From: Psychrobacter immobilis
GTDB taxonomy: Bacteria > Pseudomonadota > Gammaproteobacteria > Pseudomonadales > Moraxellaceae
Length of the DNA stretch: 60,176 nucleotides
Direction: 5' to 3'
NCBI RefSeq assembly: GCF_904846185.1
Contig: NZ_CAJGZQ010000022.1
Location: forward strand, 1 to 60,176
Within the stretch, counting starts at the first letter, position 1, and every line of letters begins with the position of its first letter. Made by a program: the position numbers and the translations under genes. Positions 36,650 to 46,283 of this stretch are shown here, piece after piece. The notes below the pieces were generated by a model. That model made no database searches. It was not told the DNA's origin and saw only the letters and a list, made by a program, of their open reading frames with translations.

Positions 36650-38227
36650 TTATTTGCTCCGATAACTGAGCGCCTCAGACACATGAGCGCTTGTAATATC
36701 GATACTGTCAGCCAAATCAGCAATGGTACGCGCCACTCGCAATACTCGATGATAACCGCGTGCCGATAAGTTTAGACGCTGCTGAGCGAGCTGTAATAGT
36801 TGCTGTTCGCCCTCTCCTAGTTGGATATATTTATCAATCTCGCTAGGGCTAAGCTCATTATTGACCTTTTGTTGCCGCTGCATCTGATGTTTATGTGCGG
36901 CAATAACTCGAACGCGCACTTGTTCGGAGGTTTCGCCAGCTTGAGCATTTTGCAAGTCGGCAATTGGCAGCGCAGGTACAGTGATATGCAAATCAATGCG
37001 ATCAAGCAGTGGACCTGATAGTTTATCTTGGTAACGTTTAATCTGCTCAGGTCGACAGCGACAACGCCCTGAGGTATCGCCATCATAGCCGCATGGACAT
37101 GGATTCATCGCAGCGACCAATTGGAAATTTGCCGGAAAAGTCATCTGCGAGTTGGCACGGCTAATAGTGATTTGCTTGGCTTCTAATGGCTGACGCAATA
37201 CCTCAAGCACACTCCGATCAAACTCTGGCAATTCGTCAAGGAATAATACGCCTTTATTGGCAAGGGTAATTTCACCCGGTTTTGGTCGTGAGCCACCACC
37301 CACCAAAGCCACGGCTGATATAGTGTGATGAACTTGCCTAAATGGTCTTGTCCCATAATCGTAATCGCTGTCTGCCACTGAATAAGTGCTGGCAACCTCT
37401 AATGCGTCTTCATCACTTAAATCCGGCAATATGGTCGGTAGCCGCGAGGCCATCAATGTCTTGCCTGAGCCGGGTGGCCCTGTGAACAACAGCGAATGAC
37501 CACCAGCGGCGGCAATCTCTAGCGCGCGCCGAGCATGATGCTGTCCTTTGACATCAGCCAAGTCCACTTGATAGCCAACATGCTGCTGTGCTGGACTGGG
37601 TTGTACAACGTCCAAAGATTCATAGGCTGCGCTTGGATTCGCTAACGACTGTAAGTGGTCACAAACTGTCTTTAAGCTTTGCGCGGCTAGTATCGTCACG
37701 CCATCCACACGGCTAGCCTCAGCACCATTATCAATCGGTACGATAAGCTGCGGTGTTTGTGGTTTTGGCTGCGGTTCGCTCAGCTCTTGTTCAGTGATAT
37801 TTGCCAGCTGCAATACCTTGGACGCCAGCGCCTCAGCTTTGATCGCTCGTGCCACCGCTAAGCTGCCTGTCACTTGCCGTAAATTCCCATTGAGCGCTAA
37901 CTCACCGATAAACTCAAACCCTGATAATACTTCTGGATCCAATTGATCACTGGCTGCCAAGATTCCGATGGCAATCGGTAAATCAAGACGCGCGCCATCT
38001 TTAGGCAAATCAGCGGGGGCTAAATTGATCGTGAGACGACGATTAGGAAATTGAAAGCCAGAGTTCAGAATCGCAGAGCGTACACGGTCTTTGCTCTCAC
38101 GTACCGCCGCCTCCGGCAAACCGACAATGGTCAATGCTGGCAACCCTTGTGACAGATGCACTTCAATAATGACCTTGGGCGCATGTAATCCGACGACTGA
38201 ACGGGTATAGACTTGAGCAAACGACAT
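36650..38227 (-). CDS. comM: ComM/YifB Mg-chelatase-like AAA+ ATPase
   Basis: 525 aa from ATG 38227 (AGGA 8 nt upstream; the ATG at 38233 is too close to that site). N-terminal Lon-protease-like domain (VEVHLSQGLPALTIVGLP, NLAPADLPKDGARLDLPIAIG), then the AAA+ module with Walker A TGPPGSGKTLMA, Walker B VLFLDELPEF and sensor regions, the zinc-like cluster MNPCPCGYDGDTSGRCRC, and a C-terminal helical domain. ComM is a hexameric helicase that helps branch migration of incoming DNA in natural transformation. The gene is intact here. Confidence 0.95.
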   Translation of the reverse strand: MSFAQVYTRSVVGLHAPKVIIEVHLSQGLPALTIVGLPEAAVRESKDRVRSAILNSGFQFPNRRLTINLAPADLPKDGARLDLPIAIGILAASDQLDPEVLSGFEFIGELALNGNLRQVTGSLAVARAIKAEALASKVLQLANITEQELSEPQPKPQTPQLIVPIDNGAEASRVDGVTILAAQSLKTVCDHLQSLANPSAAYESLDVVQPSPAQQHVGYQVDLADVKGQHHARRALEIAAAGGHSLLFTGPPGSGKTLMASRLPTILPDLSDEDALEVASTYSVADSDYDYGTRPFRQVHHTISAVALVGGGSRPKPGEITLANKGVLFLDELPEFDRSVLEVLRQPLEAKQITISRANSQMTFPANFQLVAAMNPCPCGYDGDTSGRCRCRPEQIKRYQDKLSGPLLDRIDLHITVPALPIADLQNAQAGETSEQVRVRVIAAHKHQMQRQQKVNNELSPSEIDKYIQLGEGEQQLLQLAQQRLNLSARGYHRVLRVARTIADLADSIDITSAHVSEALSYRSK

Positions 38228-38534
38228 CAGCATTTTCCTAATATAGGGAATAAATGATAATAGAGTATTATGTATCAGTGCGCAAATGTCATGTTTCCTT
38301 GTCTCATTTTATTTACTAGCATAATTATCAACAGTTGTTATATGATAAACGGATGCTCTTTCGCTCAGTCTTATTCGGCTATGCTGCCCCAAAAATTCTC
38401 ACGCCTGTTAACCATGTTATTAACGTATTGGATAATTTTAATCGCGCTACAAAGCATTAAAGATTAGCAAGAGTATTGGCAATAAAAGGATTTTATTGAT
38501 CATATAAAGTTTGCTGGCGGCTTTTTGCTGCAGA
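38228..38534. other. Spacer between comM and the repeat array
   Basis: Contains a short frame (38270-38467) of low-complexity hydrophobic residues without a ribosome site, which I do not regard as a gene. No other feature is visible. Confidence 0.4.
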
Positions 38535-38598
38535 TTTATATAACACCTACTTTATATAATACCTACTTTATATAATACCTACTTTATATAATACCTAC
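38535..38598 (+). repeat. Four tandem 16-bp units TTTATATAATACCTAC
   Basis: Units at 38535-38550 (one C for T change), 38551-38566, 38567-38582 and 38583-38598. Each carries TATAAT, i.e. a possible -10. The array ends 20 bp before the acylase start codon, so it may act as a variable promoter. Confidence 0.95.
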
Positions 38599-38618
38599 TA
38601 CCATGGACGGATAAGCTT

Positions 38619-41102
38619 ATGAGCATAAAGATGCATAATCGGCGTGTGCCCACACTCACGCTACTGACAGTAGCAGTCTCTTTAGGACTATTCGGCTGCT
38701 AAGACAGCGACAATAGTTTCAATGACGATGATGTCATACTACCTTCCACTAATTATGAAGCCGATATTCAGCGCACTGAGTTCGGTATACCGCACATCAC
38801 CGCAAAGGATTACAAAGGCCTTGGTTATGGCGTCGGTTATGCATTCGCAGAAGATAATATTTGCTCACTAGCACGTGAAGTTGTAGTCGCTAGCGGTCAG
38901 AGTATGCTGTATCTAGGCGCTGACGGTAATTTGGCTAGCGATGCTTTTTATACGTGGTACAACACTGACAAGCGAAAAGCTGAATTTTTAGCAGCTCAAG
39001 ACCCTGAAGTCATTGATGCTGTGACAGGTTATGCAGCAGGCTATAGCCGTTATCTACGTGATAAAGGCGTGGCCAATATCGATCCTGCTTGTGCCAATGC
39101 TGAATGGGTACGCGAGATTACTCTCGATGATTTATTGACGGTCTACGGTAAAGCCAATCTACGTGGTGGCTTATCTAATTTCGTCGGTCCCATTGTAGCA
39201 GCGGCACCGCCTTCTATTGCTGGCATTCAGGGTAGCTCAAGAATGCGTAGTGTTCCAGTCGCAAACCCTGTCGTAGAGTCAGCACCTGCATTCAATATGG
39301 ATACGATTAATGCGATGAGTGGCGGTAGTAATGCCTATGCCTTTGGTAAGGAGGTGACTGGTACTAGTAGCGGGGTCATGTATGCCAATCCGCATGAGCC
39401 ATGGGATGGCGTCCAACGCTTCTATCAATTTCACTTAACGATGCCAGGTGAGCTGGATGTGATGGGTGCGGCTCAACAAGGCCAGCCTTTCCCTAACATC
39501 GGTTTTAATAAAGACGTGGCTTGGAGCCATACCGTATCCACTGCCAAACGTTTTACGCTTTATCAGCTTAGCTTAGTTGATGGAGATCCTCTCAAATACA
39601 ATTATACTAATAGCGCTGGTGTGACTGAGCAGCGCGATATCGAAACCGTTCCTGTCACTATTCAGCTACCAAATAATCAGACGCAGGTTCACAATATTTA
39701 TGTCTCACAATATGGACCTATGTTAGCGGTCAATTTGCTCAATGGTCAATTACCAGCATGGGGCGCTAATAATCTAGCTTATACTATCCGTGATGCCGCC
39801 TCTGAAAACCCAAGAGCACTCAATCAGTGGCGTAGTATGAATAAGGCTACGAGCGTTGAGGACTTAGTCGATAGAATGCAAAGCGTCCTTGGTCTTGGGT
39901 TTGTTAATACTATTGCTACCGACCGTAATGGTAAGGCACTCTATGCTGACATCTCAACCGTACCAAATGTGACCAAAGCTAAGCTTGAAGCTTGTAGTAG
40001 TGCTGCATCTGGCCCCTTCCTTGGTGCTTTAATTGCCGCTGACTTGCCAGCACTGAATGGTAGTACCGCTGCCTGTGAATGGGGAGTTGATACAGACTCA
40101 CCGCAAGCAGGTATTTTTGGGCGCTCAAACTTACCTTTCTTGATCCGCGATGATTATGTTGCTAACTCGAATGATAGCTATTGGTTAAGCAATTTAGAGC
40201 AACCACTGACTGGATTTTCACCGCTCCTACGTCGTCGTTTAGCCCCCTTCTTAGGTGCTACTCCAGCAGTGGGTGTTCCCTTACTTATGCGCTCACGTAT
40301 GGGACTGGTTCAAATACAAGATCGATTCAGTAATAAAGATAACTTGGGCGGTACTAAGTTCAATTTAAACAATATGCAAGAGGTCGTCTATGGTAACCGC
40401 AGTTATGTCGCTGAGTTGATACTCGACGACGTATTAGCAGATTGTCGAGCGAATGCTAGCATGCCTTTGACAGGTGGCTCTACTATTGATGCAACTAATG
40501 CTTGTAATATCTTGAGTAATTGGGATCGTCGTAATAATTTAGAGAGTAAAGGCGCTCATGTCTTTAGAGAGTTTTGGCGTAATGTGGACTTTAATGAAAC
40601 GACGGATACGATATTCAGTGTTAAGTTCGATGCAAAAGACCCAGTCAATACGCCTCGTGGTTTAATTATTAGTGCAGATACACGTACTGCTTTAGGAGAT
40701 TCCATTAAGTTCTTCCAAGATAAAAACATCGCTCTTGATGCGTCTTTATCTGATTTGCAGTATATCGTTGATGCTAGTAAAAACGATGAGCGTATTGCTA
40801 TGCATGGTGGTTTTGGTCGTGAAGGTGTATTCAATGTTGCAGAAACGAGAGGCACCAGCGCTAATGATGGCGCAAACTACCTCATTAATTTTGGTCCGAC
40901 ATATATGCAAACCGTTACCTTTGATAAAAGCGGCCCTGTAGCAGAAGCCTTACTAGGTTACTCGCAAGCTTCTGATACTACTCGACCGTTCCATCGTGAC
41001 CAGAGTCATCGTTATTCCGATAAAAACTGGATTCGTCTACCATTCAGTGCTAGTGACGTTAGCAACCAAGCCGTTGGCAATAAAATCCAGCTAAAAGAAT
41101 AA
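38619..41102 (+). pseudogene. Penicillin-acylase-family lipoprotein, interrupted by TAA at codon 28
   Basis: Reading through one stop, 827 codons encode an Ntn-hydrolase of the penicillin/AHL acylase family. The signal peptide from 38619 ends in lipobox LFGC, and the very next codon is TAA (38700-38702); the frame then continues DSDNSFND without further stops to 41102. A single C-to-T change in CAA (Gln) would explain it. The catalytic Ser opens the beta chain in SGGSNAYAFG (Ser codon 39327-39329, residue 237 of the full frame), followed by HEPWDGVQRFYQFHL and WSHTVS, as in acylases that cleave amide bonds of beta-lactams or acyl-homoserine lactones. An internal ATG at 38904 would give 732 aa without a signal. 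The substrate is unknown. Confidence 0.8.
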
Positions 41103-41142
41103 GCTTGATGTAACTTAATTAGTGATAGCTTAAATTAGTGAT

Positions 41143-41176
41143 AAAAAGACCTCAGATATATGCTGAGGTCTTTTTT
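41143..41176 (+). terminator. Terminator after acylase gene
   Basis: AAAAAGACCTCAG (41143-41155)/CTGAGGTCTTTTT (41163-41175), loop ATATATG. The GACCTCA stem recurs at the hemN terminator. Confidence 0.92.
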
Positions 41177-41343
41177 ACTTTATGGAAGCAGTCTGTTTGA
41201 ATATCGTCGATTCCTCATGATGCCAGCACTTAGCCAGCTAACCGCAAGAGGGGTATGAGTATAATTGCCAAAATCAAATGGACTTATCATAGACAGTTTG
41301 TATGTAAGAAAACTCGCCGACCACCCCACTGCAAACAAGGATT

Positions 41344-41352
41344 TGTTATACT
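41344..41352 (+). promoter_or_regulatory. Extended -10 promoter upstream of hemN
   Basis: TGTTATACT, a member of the recurring TGnTATAMT family. It lies just upstream of the FNR box, so FNR bound there would block it. Confidence 0.4.
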
Positions 41353-41360
41353 AGTGCTTA

Positions 41361-41374
41361 TTGATGGCTATCAA
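41361..41374 (+). promoter_or_regulatory. FNR/Anr box upstream of hemN
   Basis: TTGATGGCTATCAA matches the FNR/Anr consensus TTGAT-N4-ATCAA at all ten positions. It is 150 bp before hemN, whose oxygen-independent product is a classic FNR/Anr target. A TATTAT at 41402-41407 would place the box near -46, a plausible activating position. Confidence 0.7.
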
Positions 41375-41523
41375 TTTAGCAGCATATAGCGCTGTGAAAA
41401 TTATTATTGATAACAAACTTATTATGGTTATTAATCATCTATCAAACACCTACTGGCTTTCAGATATTTGGTCGTTAGAGATGTAAGAACAGTAATACTC
41501 AAGGTCAAAACGAGGAGTACCGC

Positions 41524-43065
41524 ATGACAGAACATTCAGAATTAAATACTCAGCAGCCTTACAATCGTGCAGGAGAGCAACCGACCACGACACGCCCTGT
41601 TATGCAATCAGAAAGTCCTTATGCCAGTACGCGTGGCAGTATGATGAGTAAGCAGCTACCTGCCTTTGATGAAGCTATTATTAATAAATACAATCGTTCA
41701 GGACCACGTTATACCTCCTATCCGACCGCTTTAGAGTTCTCACCCATCTCTGTTGGTCTTGAGGCAAAGATCCTTCAGAACCGTGAAGCTCGTGCACCAC
41801 TGTCTTTATATTTTCATATTCCTTTTTGTCGTCACCTCTGCTATTACTGCGCTTGCAATAAAATTATCACCAAGAAAAATAGCGACTCAGGCGATTATTT
41901 GCAGTACTTAATCGCTGAGATTAAGCACAAACGCCGCCTGCTATCTGTCCCAGAAGGTAGTAGCAAACCCCTCGTTAAACAGCTGCATTTGGGTGGGGGT
42001 ACGCCAACATTTTTGCGTGATGAAGAAATGGTTCAACTGTGGCAGTTTTTACAAACTCAGTTTGAATTCTTACCTGAAGACAAAGGCGATTACTCTATTG
42101 AAATTGACCCACGTGAGCTGAGTGGCGAGACATTGAAAGTATTGCGTAACCTTGGCTTTAACCGTATCAGTTTAGGCGTACAAGACCTCGATGAAACGGT
42201 CCAAATCGCCGTCAACCGTGTACATTCAGCAGAGCTCATTGAAAATGTGTTAAATGAGGCGCGTGATCTAGGTTTTCATTCTATCAATATCGACCTAATT
42301 TATGGTTTGCCGCATCAAACACCCGCAACCTTGGATAAAACGGTGCGCCGTATCATCGAGATGTCGCCAGATCGCTTGTCAGTATTTAATTATGCACACT
42401 TGCCAGAACGTTTTAAGGCCCAGCGCCAGATTAAAGAAGCCGATTTGCCAGACCCAGCGGCCAAGCTTACGATGCTTGGCAATACCATCAATACCCTGAC
42501 CGAAGCTGGCTATCAATATATCGGTATTGATCACTTTGCCAAGCCTGATGATGAATTAGCCGTGGCGCAGCGTGAGGGTAAACTGCATCGTAACTTTCAA
42601 GGTTATACCATCATGGGCGATTGTGATTTATTGGGCTTCGGCGTCTCCTCTATCAGTCAAATTGCCAATGCCAATACCCGCTATATTTTGCAAAATGATA
42701 CAGATTTATCAGTTTATCAAGCGAGTATCGATGCTGCACAAAGTGACTCGGCTGTCATGCCTGCAGTAAAAGTCATCAAAACATCCATCAAAGATCGCTT
42801 GCGTGAATATGTGATTATGAATCTACTCTGTCACGACTATATCGATTTTAAAGACGTCAATCAAAAATTTGGTATCGATGCCATCACTTACTTTATCAAT
42901 GAGATTCAACAGCTTGGCGCCATGCAAGAAGACAAGCTCATCGATATGGACGCGGCTGGTATTCGCGTACTACCAAAAGGTCGCTTATTAGGTCGTAACG
43001 TCGCCATGGTATTTGATGAATATCTTGAGAAAAAACATAAGAATCGTTTCTCAAAAGTTATTTGA
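41524..43065 (+). CDS. hemN: Oxygen-independent coproporphyrinogen III oxidase (radical SAM)
   Basis: Converts coproporphyrinogen III to protoporphyrinogen IX without oxygen in heme synthesis. 513 aa; the radical SAM cluster is in FHIPFCRHLCYYCACNK (CxxxCxxC plus the HemN-specific fourth Cys), followed by QLHLGGGTPTF (SAM binding) and the GLPHQT and QRVFKAQ-like FKAQRQIKEADLP regions. About 50 residues of non-conserved Gln/Thr/Ser-rich sequence precede the family core at YNRSGPRYTSYPTALEF. GAGGAG lies 7 nt before the ATG. Probably induced when oxygen is low. Confidence 0.95.
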   Translation: MTEHSELNTQQPYNRAGEQPTTTRPVMQSESPYASTRGSMMSKQLPAFDEAIINKYNRSGPRYTSYPTALEFSPISVGLEAKILQNREARAPLSLYFHIPFCRHLCYYCACNKIITKKNSDSGDYLQYLIAEIKHKRRLLSVPEGSSKPLVKQLHLGGGTPTFLRDEEMVQLWQFLQTQFEFLPEDKGDYSIEIDPRELSGETLKVLRNLGFNRISLGVQDLDETVQIAVNRVHSAELIENVLNEARDLGFHSINIDLIYGLPHQTPATLDKTVRRIIEMSPDRLSVFNYAHLPERFKAQRQIKEADLPDPAAKLTMLGNTINTLTEAGYQYIGIDHFAKPDDELAVAQREGKLHRNFQGYTIMGDCDLLGFGVSSISQIANANTRYILQNDTDLSVYQASIDAAQSDSAVMPAVKVIKTSIKDRLREYVIMNLLCHDYIDFKDVNQKFGIDAITYFINEIQQLGAMQEDKLIDMDAAGIRVLPKGRLLGRNVAMVFDEYLEKKHKNRFSKVI

Positions 43066-43096
43066 TTGAGTTGTTCCATACATGAAAAGCAGTCAT

Positions 43097-43125
43097 AAAA
43101 AAGACCTCACTTGAGGTCTTTTTTA
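43097..43125. terminator. Terminator after hemN
   Basis: AAAAAAGACCTCA (43097-43109)/TGAGGTCTTTTTT (43112-43124) with a very short loop. Nearly the same stem as the terminator at 41143. Confidence 0.92.
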
Positions 43126-43166
43126 TGGTGTTTAATAAAGCTGATGATTGACGAAAAATACCTCTA

Positions 43167-43345
43167 GGGCGTGTCCTCATTTCAAAAATGGTGATAAAAA
43201 TGAGATAAATTGCCGTCAAACGAGGAAAATAGCGCAGATAATATCGGGATATTAACCAGCTATTTAACGATGTTTGGCAAAATTTAGCCATTTTTAGCCA
43301 TTTTTAGCCCGTTTAGATATGATCAATTGAATTGAGGACATGCCC
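43167..43345. mobile_element. MITE-like element, copy 2 (179 bp)
   Basis: Same ends as copy 1: GGGCGTGTCCTCA on the left and TGAGGACATGCCC on the right (one change), with TA on each side (43165-43166 and 43346-43347). The interior is nearly identical except for a few base changes and a tandem doubling of TTAGCCATTT-type sequence near 43287-43310, which accounts for the extra length. It ends 8 bp before the stop codon of the minus-strand gene at 43354. Confidence 0.88.
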
Positions 43346-43353
43346 TAGCCTAC

Positions 43354-44745
43354 TTAGTAGCCATCACCACATTCAGAAGGCATCACCATATATAGCCTAT
43401 TTGCATCTTCTATTGTTTTTTCACTGTCTAAATATTTTTGCTCAATTGTGTTTTTAGCGTTGGCAATCATTGAATCCGTCATCGCAAAGTCATCGTCGTT
43501 TAGTAGACCCAATGAGCCATCTTGACGCAACCACAAACCTTCTAACTTATCATGTGGATATTCTACAGTTGCGAGAACGTCGACTACCAAGGTTTTCTTG
43601 ACTGGTTTGATTGCCAATGCCTTCAGCAATTGCCAATTTTTTTCATCGGCTGCAATAAGCTGCTCAAGCGTTTGTCCATTGATCGTTAAACCCAATACAT
43701 GATCTTGCTTGATATTATCTGTATTTAAAATATTCTCAATATCAGTCGCCTGCGAGAGATCAATTTTATAAATGAGCTTTTGCGCAGACTTGTCTTGCAG
43801 CGGAAACTTGCGATCATGTTCAATCAAATAAAACTCGTGATTGTTAATCGCAACGATACCCGAAGTCACATGGTGAGCATGATCGAGACGATACAAATAC
43901 TGTGCTATTTGACCAGAGTATAGATTGATAGTGACGATGCGCGTCAAACTAGAGACACGACCTGACTGATCAGGGTTGTCCATAGCTGACTCCATAATAC
44001 CCACCAGTGTGCTCTGATCTGGAGTAATCGTTAATGCCTCCATACCGCGATTTGCACGACGTTTGGTAAATTCTGCTGGTAGTAAAATCGGCTGACCATT
44101 AACCATTACATTATTGCGCTGATCGCTCGCAAATGCATTGATACGCTCAATCTCCACCCCCTGCGCATTATAATGAACCAAATGAGGACCATACTCATCA
44201 CTGATCCAAAAACTGCCATCTGTGAGCGCAGCAAGACCTTCAGGATCTAAACCATTGATATCGTTTTTGATAGAATTGGTCACTGCATCAAAAGGTAGAT
44301 TGGGATTCATTGTCATCGGCTGGCCGTCGACATCGTAAGGGACTTCATTAGTTCCGCCGAGTGCTTGTGGATTCGGTAGCCCAGAGATAGGATTGCCATT
44401 TGCGTCTTTTAGCAGTATCTCTTTGATCTTAATAATTTGCCCAGTTGCTTGTAGCTCAAACAGTCCGATGCGCGGTGTATAGTCAGGTACTAAAAACTGT
44501 TTACCTTTGCCTGCACTACCTTCGAACTCCGCATTGGGACCGCGATCGGTTAGCACATAAAATTGATTGGCATTGGTTGGATGAGCCGCTGCATCTGAGC
44601 CAAAACCACCCCCTCTAATCTCAAGCTTCCTCTCAGGATACGCAGCATTGATATGCGTATCATCGAGCACGGTATAAGGTAGTGCCGTGCCTTGGATAAA
44701 GTCTTTTATTTGAATAATTTCTGTATTAATATTTTGTATCGTCAT
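43354..44745 (-). CDS. Phytase-like esterase domain protein
   Basis: 463 aa without a clear signal peptide. Segments GGGFGSDAAAHP, FYVLTDRGPNAEF, GLDPEGLAALTDGSFWISDEYGP, NRGMEALTITPDQSTLVGIMES and DKLEGLWLRQDGSLGLLNDDDF form the repeated acidic-blade pattern of the esterase-like/phytase-like family (PF13449), a six-bladed propeller. Substrate unknown; phosphoester or metal-dependent ester hydrolysis is typical. AGGG precedes the ATG by about 8 nt. It stands alone. Confidence 0.85.
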   Translation of the reverse strand: MTIQNINTEIIQIKDFIQGTALPYTVLDDTHINAAYPERKLEIRGGGFGSDAAAHPTNANQFYVLTDRGPNAEFEGSAGKGKQFLVPDYTPRIGLFELQATGQIIKIKEILLKDANGNPISGLPNPQALGGTNEVPYDVDGQPMTMNPNLPFDAVTNSIKNDINGLDPEGLAALTDGSFWISDEYGPHLVHYNAQGVEIERINAFASDQRNNVMVNGQPILLPAEFTKRRANRGMEALTITPDQSTLVGIMESAMDNPDQSGRVSSLTRIVTINLYSGQIAQYLYRLDHAHHVTSGIVAINNHEFYLIEHDRKFPLQDKSAQKLIYKIDLSQATDIENILNTDNIKQDHVLGLTINGQTLEQLIAADEKNWQLLKALAIKPVKKTLVVDVLATVEYPHDKLEGLWLRQDGSLGLLNDDDFAMTDSMIANAKNTIEQKYLDSEKTIEDANRLYMVMPSECGDGY

Positions 44746-44909
44746 TTTTTATCCCTGATATATATTTTATTCTTGTTAAACGAACCATATGAGTAATTTA
44801 TTAGATGTAGCATTCAGTACAATTGACAGTCGAAAAAATAGCCAGCGCCCAATAAGCTCACTGACCATTTTAAGAGTTAATGCTATAACACATGGCTACA
44901 CATTACTTA

Positions 44910-45770
44910 TTAAACCTTAAGCTTGTCACCCACCATACCTTTGATGGTACTTAAAATATCAGCAGGTAATACCACCATTTTTGCATTGTCAGACTCTGCC
45001 AGCTCACGAATCGCCTTAATATATTGTTCACCAAGTAAGTAGACAATAGGCATCTCTTCCTCGCCCATTGCATTAGTAATCAGGCGAATAGACTCTTCAG
45101 AACCTCTCGCCAATACCACTTGTGCTTCGGCATCACGACGTGACGCCTCTAGACGTCCATCTGCTTCCAAGATAGCCGCTTGCTTTTGACCATCAGCACG
45201 AGTCACTGTCGCACGGCGTAGACGCTCTGCCGCCGCCTGCTCTTCCATTGATGCTTGCATCGTTTGCGATGGATTAATATCTTGAATTTCTACTGTCTTT
45301 AGGGTGATACCCCAGTCCGCAATATCTTCTGATATCGCATGCTTTAGCTTCATTTTAATTTCATCACGGCTAGACAATGCACTATCAAGATCCATCTCAC
45401 CGATAATTGAACGTAGTGACGTCTGCACCAAATTACGAATACCATATTCATAATCTTCAATGCCATAAACGGCCTTATCTGGGCGCACGATATTAATATA
45501 AGCCACGGCGTTGGCAATAATAACAACGTTGTCTCGCGTAATGACCTCTTGTGAGGGAATATCAAGAACAATGTCTTTGGTCGTCACTTTATAAGCGACA
45601 TCATCAACGAAAGGAATAATAAGGTTGAGACCCGGCTCTAGTGTCTGGCTATATTTGCCCAATCGCTGCACCACCCACTTATAGCCTTGCGGCACGATTC
45701 GAACGCCTTTGAAAACCGTAAAGACAACCAGTGCAACCAAAACCACCATGACAATGCTAAAGCTTTCCAT
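44910..45770 (-). CDS. qmcA: SPFH/band 7 protein (QmcA-like)
   Basis: 286 aa membrane-anchored stomatin/prohibitin-like protein: N-terminal helix (about 5-22), SPFH domain beginning VPQGYKWVVQRLGKYSQTLEPGLN, then an Ala/Glu/Arg-rich coiled coil (about 180-225). Such proteins organise membrane microdomains and influence proteases such as FtsH. AAGGA precedes the ATG. It follows nfeD by 15 bp; nfeD-SPFH pairing is widespread and in E. coli corresponds to ybbJ-qmcA. Confidence 0.92.
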   Translation of the reverse strand: MESFSIVMVVLVALVVFTVFKGVRIVPQGYKWVVQRLGKYSQTLEPGLNLIIPFVDDVAYKVTTKDIVLDIPSQEVITRDNVVIIANAVAYINIVRPDKAVYGIEDYEYGIRNLVQTSLRSIIGEMDLDSALSSRDEIKMKLKHAISEDIADWGITLKTVEIQDINPSQTMQASMEEQAAAERLRRATVTRADGQKQAAILEADGRLEASRRDAEAQVVLARGSEESIRLITNAMGEEEMPIVYLLGEQYIKAIRELAESDNAKMVVLPADILSTIKGMVGDKLKV

Positions 45771-45785
45771 AATTCATCCTTATTA

Positions 45786-46283
45786 TTATAATTGCATGTC
45801 TTTATTAATCGCTGCCTGCGATTTCATACTGCTCACAATCAGCTCATTACCGACAATATCGGTCACCACCACTCGATCGCCGACCGCCACCGGCTCACCC
45901 GTAGTGCGGCACATCCACTCCGCTGCCCCAACAATAGGAACACTGAATCTGACAGTGCCCGCTCTATCTGGCTGCGGCTGGACGATAATCATGCCAGTTT
46001 CACCAACGATAACACTACCACCCAAGCCTGCTTTGGTGCGATCTACTGATAAGGGTTTAATAAACTTGAACCATGCCAGTAAGAATATGGCAGAAAGCAC
46101 CAACCAAATAATAATTTGCACAGAGACAGAAATAGGCAATAGCCACGAAAGCGCGGCAACGATGATGGCAGCGGCACCAAACCAAAGGCTGGCGAATGTC
46201 GGCACAAACATCTCAATGATCAGCAATATAAAACCTAAGACTAACCAGTGCCAAGGTTCAATCATCCACAGCATCTCCATCAT
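45786..46283 (-). CDS. NfeD family membrane protein (YbbJ-like)
   Basis: 165 aa from ATG 46283 (AGGG about 9 nt upstream; the frame from 46307 has none). Two to three membrane helices (WLVLGFILLIIEMFVP, FGAAAIIVAALSWLLP, VQIIIWLVLSAIFLLAWF) and a C-terminal OB-fold domain (GETGMIIVQPQPDRAGTVRF, GEPVAVGDRVVVTDI). NfeD partners SPFH proteins; here it is the upstream gene of the pair with qmcA. Confidence 0.9.
   Translation of the reverse strand: MMEMLWMIEPWHWLVLGFILLIIEMFVPTFASLWFGAAAIIVAALSWLLPISVSVQIIIWLVLSAIFLLAWFKFIKPLSVDRTKAGLGGSVIVGETGMIIVQPQPDRAGTVRFSVPIVGAAEWMCRTTGEPVAVGDRVVVTDIVGNELIVSSMKSQAAINKDMQL

Larger units (their letters stand above)
41177..41523 (+). other. hemN upstream region
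   Basis: About 350 bp without a gene. It holds the extended -10 at 41344 and the FNR/Anr box at 41361; the remainder shows nothing else I can name. Confidence 0.6.

Noticed and set aside
38270..38467. 65-aa plus-strand reading frame between comM and the acylase
   Set aside because: No ribosome site, low complexity and no recognisable signal-protein layout; could be a tiny membrane protein but there is no support.
38535..38598. Tandem repeats as a CRISPR array
   Set aside because: Units are contiguous without spacers and only 16 bp long.
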